DNA of 64,000 nt from Liquidambar formosana (lineage: Eukaryota; Streptophyta; Magnoliopsida; Saxifragales; Altingiaceae). Shown here one piece after another: positions 55,604-64,000 of this stretch. Each line of letters starts with the position of its first letter. The first letter of the stretch is position 1. Below the pieces are notes generated by a model. That model was given only the letters and a program-made list of their open reading frames with translations. It did no database searches and was not told the DNA's origin. The stretch is taken from NCBI GenBank assembly GCA_039720395.1, contig CM077831.1, forward strand, positions 31,783,695 to 31,847,694, written 5' to 3'. A program made the translations under genes and the position numbers.

Positions 55604-57799
55604 TTATGATTTATCATCTGGCACGAAACCTCTTTGAAGCATTTCATCATGGAACCGAAATGCTTCCTTCAAGTTGTCCTGAGTTACATGTCCATTTATC
55701 AATGATGTATAGGTGGATCTATCAGGATTTACACCTCTCTCAATCATCTTTCGTAATACCAACTCAGCCTCCTGCATTCTACCTTGTCTGCAGAATCCAT
55801 TCAGAATCACATTGTAAGTTATGACATCAGGTACTAGTCCTTCACTTTCCATTTTCTTAACCAGAACAAAAGCTCTTTCCATACTCTCTTCTTTTATGAA
55901 TCCGTGAATAAGAGTGTTAAATGTAATACTGTCAGGAACAATTCCTTTCGAAATCATCTTGCTCAAGAACTCATCTGCTTTTGCTGCATCCCCTGACCGG
56001 CAATAGCCTTTAATAACAGTGTTACAAGTCACAAGAGTAGGTTCAATACCTTTTTCAACCATCTCATCCCACAACCTGAATGCAGAAGATACATGACCCA
56101 TATTACAAAATCCATTAATCAGAATGCCATATGAAATGTGATTAGGCAAAATCCTTCTAGAGATCATATCACTCCACAACTCATGAGCTTTTTCCATTTC
56201 ACCTCCCTTGCTAAAACCATCAATCAAAGTGTTGTATGTTACAATGTCCGGCTTGAGATTCCTCTGAATCATTGTCTCAAACAACGTTAGCGCTTTGTTC
56301 ATATTCCCATCCTTACAATAGCCACGAATGAGTGTTGTAAAAGTGTAAAAATCAGGAAACACACCCCTTTCCACCATCTCATTGAAAAGCATATCTGCAT
56401 CAGAGAGCATCTTCTCTTTGCACAGCCCATTCAAAATGGTATTATATGTTACTACATCCATAACGCAGCCCTGCTCTAACATTTCATCCCGCATCTTCAA
56501 AGCCTCCGACATAAGGCCATTTCTACTAAACCCATCAATGAGTATGGTATATATCACATTATCTGGTACCAAGCCAGCACCCTTCATATCTCCAAAATAC
56601 TCTAGCGCCTGATCAAAATGTCCATTCCTCGAAAACAACCCAACAAGTGCACTAAAACTAACTAAATCAGGAACAACACCTCGACACGACATCTCATCAA
56701 ACACTTCTTTGGCATCCGACATATTATCCTTTCTACAACACTCAACAAGCAGTGTGTTATAGGTAGCAGTATCGGGACTCAATCCCATCCGCAACATCTC
56801 ACCCAAAACTTCCCTTGCTCTCGCATATCTTCCCTTCTTACATAAACCATTTATTATTGCATTATACGTCAAAAGCCCGGGTTTAAATCCCTTACCCAAC
56901 ATTGAATTCATTAAATCAAAAGCTTCTTCCATAAACCCTTCGCGACAATATGCATTAATTAATGTATTATAAGTCACGGTATCCGCAGAAAACCCCTTCT
57001 CTTCCATATCCGATAAAAACAACTTGGCATTTTCGATTTTGTGATCTTTACATAAAGCATTAATCATAATATTTAGTGTATAAGCATTCGCTTGAATCCC
57101 ACTTCTAACAACATCCCTATATATTTCCCATGCCAAATCAACCCACCCAACCTTAACAAGCCCTCCAAGAATACTATTACAAGCATTAATCGAAACGCAA
57201 AACCCCCTACTTTTCAAGACCCGAAAAGCCTCAACCCCTTCTCTCAACTTCCTAGCTTGCACATAAGTCCTCACCAACAAATCAAAAACAAGCGGATTCG
57301 AGCCGCAACTCTTATAGGTCGAAACCAACGAGTCAACAATTTCGACCCGCGAAACGCCGCTCTTTCTCACCATCCGAAGAATCAAGGCCTGCGCATCGGA
57401 TAGCCTCCGACTGCGGACCAAGATGTGAATCGAAGCACTCAACGAGTCCGACGAGTGCCGAAAATTTGGATGGTTCGACGAAATTAGGTCGATAAACTTC
57501 CGACCCAGTAGCGGATTTTCGCGGCATCGGTAAAGAACTTCGACTACGATTGATGGGTTTAAGCGAAATAGGTAAGTAAGCGAAGAATTGGGATTACCTC
57601 GTCTCAAATTCACCAAAATCTTCTCTACGAGGAATGACTCCGATATAGATGTTGATGGTTCTGATAGATTAGAGTTAGGGTTTGGAAGTGAAGGATGGGA
57701 GAGAGGTAGGTGAGAGTAGGTTTGGGCATGGAGAGAAGATCTCGTGCGTGTTATGGTTCTGAGGGTGGGTCTTTGAAAGAGTAGCCGTTGGGTCGACAT
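55604..57799 (-). CDS. P-class pentatricopeptide repeat protein, 731 aa (At5g01110-like)
   Basis: An intronless frame. The first 40 residues are Arg/Ser/Thr-rich and nearly free of acidic residues (MSTQRLLFQRPTLRTITRTR), typical of a mitochondrial or plastid presequence. Residues 169-728 are sixteen uninterrupted 35-residue PPR motifs, including AYTLNIMINALC, TVTYNTLINAYC, LLTYNAIINGLC, IVTYNTLIDGFS and VITYNVILNGFC. All are P-type, with no E or DYW domain, so the expected role is sequence-specific RNA binding (processing, stabilisation or translation of organelle transcripts) rather than editing. Length and C-terminus (GFVPDDKS) agree with my memory of Arabidopsis At5g01110. The ATG at 57797-57799 is the first that includes the presequence. 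A LINE tail ends 12 bp beyond the stop, so the native 3' UTR is interrupted. Confidence 0.95.
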   Translation of the reverse strand: MSTQRLLFQRPTLRTITRTRSSLHAQTYSHLPLSHPSLPNPNSNLSEPSTSISESFLVEKILVNLRRGNPNSSLTYLFRLNPSIVVEVLYRCRENPLLGRKFIDLISSNHPNFRHSSDSLSASIHILVRSRRLSDAQALILRMVRKSGVSRVEIVDSLVSTYKSCGSNPLVFDLLVRTYVQARKLREGVEAFRVLKSRGFCVSINACNSILGGLVKVGWVDLAWEIYRDVVRSGIQANAYTLNIMINALCKDHKIENAKLFLSDMEEKGFSADTVTYNTLINAYCREGFMEEAFDLMNSMLGKGFKPGLLTYNAIINGLCKKGRYARAREVLGEMLRMGLSPDTATYNTLLVECCRKDNMSDAKEVFDEMSCRGVVPDLVSFSALVGLFSRNGHFDQALEYFGDMKGAGLVPDNVIYTILIDGFSRNGLMSEALKMRDEMLEQGCVMDVVTYNTILNGLCKEKMLSDADMLFNEMVERGVFPDFYTFTTLIRGYCKDGNMNKALTLFETMIQRNLKPDIVTYNTLIDGFSKGGEMEKAHELWSDMISRRILPNHISYGILINGFCNMGHVSSAFRLWDEMVEKGIEPTLVTCNTVIKGYCRSGDAAKADEFLSKMISKGIVPDSITFNTLIHGFIKEESMERAFVLVKKMESEGLVPDVITYNVILNGFCRQGRMQEAELVLRKMIERGVNPDRSTYTSLINGHVTQDNLKEAFRFHDEMLQRGFVPDDKS

Positions 57800-60150
57800 T
57801 TGAGAAGAGCCGTCGTGAGATGATTTGTGGAAGCTTTTAGCTGTTTAGTAGTTGGAGTCTTGGAGATGTGTTTTTTTTTTTTTTTTGATGAGTTGGAGAT
57901 GTGTTTTAAGTACAAGTATAACCAGTCATATCATCATAATAATTTATTTTTATTTTTATTTTTTATAAAGTTAAAAGCACAGACTTATATCGATAAAATC
58001 ATGGTTAATAATTTTTTTTTCTTATTTAACATCTTTTTTTAACAAAAAAATTTATTTCAAAACATGATTTTACTTGTCTATATATTAATCCATTCGAATT
58101 TTTTGATTAAATAACAATCAATTTCGAACTAACTTTTTTTTTTTTATATGAATTGTCTACATGATAAACTTATCTAATTCAACAATTAATCTCACAAAAT
58201 ACAAATCATGGTTGAATTTTAATGCCTACATGATGCGCAATATTATAAGGACGACAGATATATTATCATAAATATAAAGTAATGGCCTCATAAGAACGTA
58301 TTAATATAAATTACATCAACATATTACGTTTAAGGGTTAGTTATATCAACACATCCTTATTAGACTGAAATTTCATAAATACCATATATTATTTAATTTA
58401 AATTGTATAAATTAATAAATTAATATTTTTCATTTGTTGAGTGTGACCCCTACACAACATGTTTTTTTTGTTTTTTTTATATGCATTTAGTTTATAATCT
58501 TTTCATTCCAAATTAATTATTAGTTTGTAGTCTAATTTATTATTTTTTTTAAATATTTTATTGAAAATTTTCATATTTAACTAATAATATTTGTCATATT
58601 TTTAAATTGATATCAATGTTAATCGATATTGACATTTAAATCATTGCACCCACTCATCATCGTCTCTTAACATCGCTAACCACTAAGCATCACCACATGT
58701 CCACACTACTATCATAATTAAATCCACAAGTTTCTCTTTTCTCTTTTTACTCTTTGCCTTTCTTCCAATATTCAAATGTTCCAAGCCATTCTATACGGAG
58801 CAAGTTTTTTGTTAGACTTCATGTCTCAAACTCAAGACTCTCCCTCATGAAGCATATTATTTCCCGAAATTTGAAAACACATAAGAATGAACTACAAGTC
58901 CAATACGAAGAATCTTTCACTAACCCCAGTCATGAGATTTAGATATATGAAAGAAATCACTATATTGAACAGTAAGACAATTGACTAATTCTCACAACAT
59001 TCAATAGAATGAATAATTTGTATCGCAAAACATTTCAAATGGGTTAATTTCACAATTTGCACGCCATTTTGACTTGATTCGAAGGAATTAAATAACTAGT
59101 ATATTATAATTCTTTTTTTGGGATCTTGAAAGAGTAGGGAAAATAAAATAAAAAATTATAGAAAAATAGTTATGCAATTGCTGGTTGTTTTATTTTCTTC
59201 ACTTGTTACCTATGAAATCAAACAATAATCGGGAAACGCAGGAAAGAAACAAAGCTCGTGGTTATAAAAGAGATGTGTTACATGACAAATCCTATTTGAA
59301 AAATAAGGGTTGAGAGACATATCATGTAACATTATTTCTTATATAATAATAGTATATATAAATAGACATTTAAGAAATACGGATTCCAACACGTGACACA
59401 ATTACAATACGACACAAATACGCTGACATAACAAATCTTTAAAATCAGTGACAAGATATAGTAAAGATACACTATTAATATAGATTTTATATATTTAACT
59501 AGATAATACTATATAACATCACATCCATTATTTAAAATATAGATTTTGTATTGTTTTTGGAAGCCTAAAATAGGACAAAAAAGAAAATAGAAAAAGAAAA
59601 AAGAGAATATTTTGGAGAACATTTTTATTTCTCAATGAGAAAAACTTCCATATAATTGTGATATGATCAAGCGGTATTATAAGCCAATGAAATCCAAGTA
59701 AAATAAAATTATGAATGTATTTTTTGATTTCATAATTTTATTTAACTTAACCTCTATTGATTTGTGACACTACGTGATCGTGTCACAGTTGTATGGAAGA
59801 CTCACTCTTATCACTGCCGTGATAAAACATGATTTGTTGGCGAAGTCATCAGTCCGGCGTTACCTGTGATGAGTAACTTTAAAAATAACGGGAAATGAGC
59901 TGGAAGAACGAAACCCTTAATGTTGACATGGCGAGATCTGATTGGATCTCACAACCCAGTAGACGTGTCTCACTTTAAATAATGGTAACTGTTACCAGTA
60001 TTGACCCCACCCTGGGTAAAACCCTATCTCTGCTGCGCATCAAAACTCTCTCTCTCTCTCTTCGGCGGCATTTCCGATCTGTAAATCCAAAGAATCATTT
60101 GAGAGAGAAGAAAAGAGAGATCATCCCCTTCTCTCTACTCAGGCACGTCT
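57800..60150. other. Shared upstream spacer of the PPR and signal peptide peptidase genes
   Basis: Divergent genes flank this very AT-rich 2.3-2.7 kb spacer. It contains poly-T runs and a TATATCAACA/TTACATCAAC pair near 58310-58350 resembling the 13.8-kb foldback family. No gene seen. Promoters for both neighbours must lie here, but I could not place a TATA box with confidence. Confidence 0.5.
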
Positions 60151-60154
60151 TCTC

Positions 60155-60208
<54 letters not shown>

Positions 60209-60209
60209 G
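60155..60209 (+). repeat. (CT)n(AT)n compound microsatellite in the peptidase leader
   Basis: A CT run passes directly into an AT run and ends GTATATATGG, about 290 bp before the start codon. It lies in the probable 5' UTR or promoter and has the same structure as the run upstream of LRP1. Confidence 0.85.
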
Positions 60210-60262
60210 GTTCCATCTATCTGTATATCTCCGTGTGTTGTGGCAATTAGAAAAACCTAAAT

Positions 60263-60291
60263 TTTCTTGCATTTTCTCGGAAACCAAACAG
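60263..60291 (-). repeat. GTTTGGTTGCC-type motif in the peptidase leader
   Basis: On the minus strand this reads CTGTTTGGTTTCCGAGAAAA followed by TGCAAGAAAAT, matching the intron motif in the RING and ankyrin genes except for one core base. It lies about 210 bp upstream of the start codon. A looser version (CTGTTTGGCTATCAAAGAAA) is at about 60728 in intron 1. Confidence 0.6.
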
Positions 60292-60497
60292 AGATTTTTA
60301 TTGAATTTGAGCGATTTGTTGATGGTCGCTGTTTGATTTGTTTCCATCATAGGTCTGTGATTGCGAAAGATACCGTATCGGAAATTTTTTGTGGGTTGCG
60401 ATAACCCACGGATTGGAGTATCAGTGACATTTCATAATCACGTGGGCTTTGATTCGTTGAAATTTAGCGAAGAAAACGGTTGATTGGAGTAGATACG

Positions 60498-62464
60498 ATG
60501 AAGAACGGTGAGCGTATCGCCAATATTGCCCTGGCAGGTTCGTTTCTGCTTCTCTGTTCTAACTTACGATGACTATTGGGAGTTTAATGATGGGTGGTTT
60601 TAGATATTCATTTGATTAATTTGTGTTTGATGCCATGAATTGTAGAATTACGAGCGGAATTAGTTTCATATGGCTGTAAAAACAGTATTATATATCTACG
60701 TAAATTTATTCGTGTGTGCAATTGATCTGTTTGGCTATCAAAGAAAAATAAAGGCTACAATAAGGGTGCCCTTATTTGGCTATGGTGATTTCTTTCTGTA
60801 GTTGCTTCTGCGAAGCAACTTTTATGAACAAGGTGATGGACCCATTTGTCCGGATGCAATGTGAAGGTTGCTTGAGAAGTTTGATCACAAAAAATGGGAT
60901 GTGATCACACTTGCCAATTAAAGTGAAGAAAGGGGAGTTGGGCTAACCTTCTTTGGAAGAGAAAAAATATTTAATGGATCAGTTCTTTTAATGAATAAAA
61001 TTATATAATTATAAAAAATAAATGGTGGTGTACCCAAAAAAAAAAAAAAAAAAGAGAAATGTTGAAGGGCTTAAGCCAGCACATGCAGAAGTACATGTCG
61101 AACCCAATTTGAGGAAAAAGAGCACCAAATGAGTGCATGTTGATCTGTGGCATCATGGTGCTGCATGAAACTTTCCATGTAGATTGGCCACTTTCAAGTT
61201 ATTTTGCTTTGCCACTCCAAATGGCTTCGATAAATTGAGCCTTCAATGGGATATTGCCACACCACACATTATGCCAAAAGGAGATCTTATAGCTATACCC
61301 AATGATCAACGTTGTGTTTCTGAAAGACTTGGGCACAGCCATGCTCTTTCACACTTCAAACCCATACGAGCACCTAGCCCACTAGAAACCCATTCTCCCT
61401 TCTCAAGCCATTTTCTTCATAAACCTTACCTTTCACCCCACTAGTCTCCACAAGCATTCTATGAGGAAAGCCCTCTTGGTATCATAGAGCGGTCTTATAC
61501 CCAACTCTACCAGTTTTTCAGTAGAGTTCACCACCTCCCACTACACTGTGCTCAAATGCTTACCTAAAATTTTCCACTAGAAGTTATATCTAACTTCTTG
61601 CCAATTGGAAAAGTTCATCTAACTTTTTCACTAGACCTTTTAAATTTTTTAAATTTATTTATTTATTTTTTTTATTGGTTGCAGGTTTAACATTGGCACC
61701 ACTTGTCGTGAAGGTAGATCCAAATTTAAATGTCATTTTGACTGCGTGTCTTACAGTTTATGTGGGTTGCTACCGTTCTGTCAAGCCAACTCCACCTTCA
61801 GTAAGTACAGTAGCCACCCATGTTATGCCCTTTGTTAATTTCTTTATTGTGTATTCATGACTCCTTAGTATACTTGGCTAAAATGTGATATGTTCAATCA
61901 TGCAGGAAACGATGTCTAATGAACATGCTATGCGATTCCCCTTTGTTGGGAGTGCGATGCTGTTATCACTGTTCCTACTCTTCAAGTTTCTGTCAAAAGA
62001 CTTGGTTAATGCTGTACTGACGTGCTACTTCTTTGTACTTGGGATCATCGCTCTTTCGTATGTTCTTTCCGTATGGGTCATACTGCTATTCTTTATGTTT
62101 AATATAATTGATGGAAGTATTTTCTTTATGCATTTTTTTTGTTTTTTCCTCCCCTCATTATCTCACCTTTTCTTGTTTCCACTCTGTACAGGGCAACATT
62201 GCTTCCTGCAATTAGACGTTATTTGCCGAAGCATTGGAATGAGAATCCTATTATCTGGCATTTTCCGTATTTTCGTTGTATGTGATGTCATTATTATTCT
62301 TTTCCCCTCCAGATGCGTATCGTGAATGTCCTTTAAATTAAATTTGAGGTCTTAAGTATTATGTTGATGTTTGCACAATACACGCTGTTATTTTCACTTT
62401 TATGATTGACGCCAATACTTTCTATTTAAGTTATGTACAACACTCCCACACAACCCATCCCCCC

Positions 62465-62495
<31 letters not shown>

Positions 62496-63141
62496 AAAAA
62501 AACCCTTATTGCACTTCGATAGCCTATGTCATTTGGCTCTAGCTACTAGAATGCTATTTTCAAATGGGTACTGTCGAAACTGGGATTTAAATGTTTCCTG
62601 AGATGAACTGAATTGAGCTGTTTTCGTCATTGCATTGGTTACAACGTTCTGCTCTATTAGGAGTTTTAATATATATTATCAAGGCTAGCTTTTCTTACTA
62701 GAACTTTGTTTTCTTATCATCTATCTATGCTACTATTAAATGTCGCTTGAGGAAAAAAACTTCCCTCCATAAATTTGACAAACTTTTGATTCCCTATATT
62801 ACCCTCACTAAAAATTATGAAAACAACTTTTGACTCTTGATTTCCTATTGTACCCTACTAAGAAACATAAAGTCAACATTACCCTTCTATTATAAGACCT
62901 CCAAAGCACCTTCTTTTCTCAATTTTTCATTTTTATTCCTCTTCAATCCTTCTCCACTGTCTCTCATCTTTCTTCGTAACCAATTGAAGAAATTTTTGAA
63001 ATCTTGAATTCATCATCCATTTTCTTTGTTAAAATTATAAGGTGTGACATAGGCTCAATTTTAAATGTTTTGTTTCATGAAAAACAATAGTAAAAAATAT
63101 TAAATCTTCATTGATGTTCATGGATGATTTTCTAATCTCTA

Positions 63142-63172
<31 letters not shown>

Positions 63173-63735
63173 TTTTTTTTTTTTCAATTTTGTTCAATAT
63201 ATATATTGAATTTTCTGTTTTATGAAAAAGAAAAAGAAAAAGAAAAAAATAAGTCTTCATGTATTTATTTATGTATTTATTTATTAAATTTTATATATAA
63301 TTAATATTATTTGCATATCCCTGTACATCATTCCCTGGGCAGCTTGCTGGTATTCCGGTTTATGCTCTACAAATCAGTATTTTCTCTACTGGAATAAGCG
63401 TTAATGCTTTCTTCCTTTGACACACTTGAGTTTTGACAGTTACATCTTGCTTGATTGCATTAATGGTTTTGTTGTTTTAAAATGAGTGTGTCAATATAGT
63501 AATGCATTTTTCTCAGTACAACCAACCTTGCAGTTTTCATTTGATCCAGTTGATATAGTCTTGCTCGGATTATGCAGAATGATTTTTTTCTTAACTTTCT
63601 TGCACAGCTTTGGAGATTGAGTTTACAAGATCTCAGATCATTGCAGCAATCCCTGGAACCTTTTTCTGTGCATGGTATGCTTCACAGAAGCATTGGTTGG
63701 CTAACAATATATTGGGCCTTGCATTCTGCATTCAG
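60498..63735 (+). CDS. SPP: Signal peptide peptidase, N-terminal half (gene continues past window)
   Basis: Coding exons are 60498-60537, 61685-61800, 61906-62057, 62192-62277 and 63608-63735, all GT/AG and in phase, giving 174 residues. MKNGERIANIALAGLTLAPL, then VDPNLNVILTACLTVYVGCY, HAMRFPFVGSAMLLSLFLLF, KFLSKDLVNAVLTCYFFVLG, FTRSQIIAAIPGTFFCAWYA and HWLANNILGLAFCIQ follow Arabidopsis SPP almost residue for residue. SPP is an aspartyl intramembrane protease of the ER that cuts signal-peptide remnants. The first membrane segments are here; the catalytic YD and GxGD motifs are encoded downstream, outside the window, so activity cannot be judged. The next exon was not found before 64000. Intron 4 (1.33 kb) holds a poly-C/poly-A run and repeat debris. 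Confidence 0.95.
62459..62502 (+). repeat. C27-A17 homopolymer junction in SPP intron 4
   Basis: Twenty-seven C residues (62459-62485) run directly into seventeen A residues (62486-62502). It is the third and longest poly-C run in the window. Confidence 0.8.
62715..62910 (+). mobile_element. Possible Helitron-like 5' end in SPP intron 4
   Basis: TCTATCTATGCTACTATTAAA resembles 5' termini seen on plant Helitrons (TC plus a CTACTATTAAA-like phrase) and follows an A/T flank. The next 200 bp contain repeated AACTTTTGA(T/C)TC phrases. No 3' CTRR hairpin end was matched, so this is only a suggestion. Confidence 0.2.
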
Positions 63736-64000
63736 GTTTGGTAGCATCTTTTTTAAGAGAAACCTTTTAATCTCTTCTTTCTCTAGCACTGTTTTATCCT
63801 ACTGAGTTTTTCTTGTTAATTACTTAGGAAATGCTCTATTTCCCTTGTATGATATTCTGGGATATCTATTGTCACCGTGCTTTATAATGTTTGATTTTTG
63901 ACATGATAATTGCCTCATTAGCTTTGATCATGTGCGGGGTTTCCTAGATATGCTGTACGATCACATCCGTCCATGGGCAACATGCAGCTAGGCTTGAAAT

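Noticed and set aside
63826..63860. Possible next SPP exon (ACTTAG then GAAATGCTC)
   Set aside because: The translation does not match the expected GIEMLSLGSFK segment and frame and length do not fit; the true exon is probably beyond 64000.
1..64000. CRISPR arrays, bacterial-type operons, rRNA genes, organelle-DNA insertions
   Set aside because: No evenly spaced identical repeats with unique spacers, no rRNA-like conserved blocks and no recognisable plastid or mitochondrial genes were seen.

Overview
The window is nuclear DNA of a flowering plant, most likely a woody eudicot. Genes are split by U-rich introns with GT/AG junctions. Spacers are AT-rich and full of (TA)n, (CT)n and homopolymer runs. 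Recognisable proteins (LRP1/SHI, DUF4228/PADRE, P-class PPR, signal peptide peptidase) are plant orthologues, and the transposon debris is plant-type (Stowaway, hAT, Mutator-like MITE, tRNA-type SINEs, LINE tails). I could not fix the species.

Six genes can be supported. (1) A RING-finger protein runs off the left end on the minus strand (exon 1 at 653-712, start of exon 2 at 1-59). (2) A six-exon small ankyrin-repeat protein lies at 4802-10068 (+, 158 aa). (3) An LRP1-type SHI/STY transcription factor lies at 20605-21867 (-, two coding exons). (4) An intronless DUF4228/PADRE protein lies at 44478-45095 (-, 205 aa). (5) An intronless 731-residue PPR protein resembling Arabidopsis At5g01110 lies at 55604-57799 (-). 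(6) The first five coding exons of signal peptide peptidase lie at 60498-63735 (+); the gene continues past the right end. These are unrelated single genes, not an operon-like system.

Layout: 1-1 kb RING gene; 1-4.7 kb spacer with a hAT element with near-matching 8-bp target duplications, a SINE, a Stowaway MITE and an orphan exon-like island; 4.8-10.1 kb ankyrin gene; 10.1-20.6 kb spacer, strikingly A-rich on the plus strand after about 15.5 kb; 20.6-22.8 kb LRP1 and its CT-rich leader; 22.8-44.5 kb gene-poor, with LTR and LINE remnants, duplications, minisatellites and a long-TIR Mutator-like MITE; 44.5-45.2 kb PADRE gene; 45.4-55 kb more MITEs, including a 156-bp near-perfect hairpin, plus exon-like fragments I could not assign; 55.1-57.8 kb LINE tail ending 12 bp past the stop codon of the PPR gene; 60-64 kb signal peptide peptidase.

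The observation I would follow first is a dispersed 25-30 bp motif (core GTTTGGTTGCCGAGAAAA and variants, either orientation). I find it seven times, each time in the first intron or 5' leader of one of three unrelated genes (RING, ankyrin, signal peptide peptidase).
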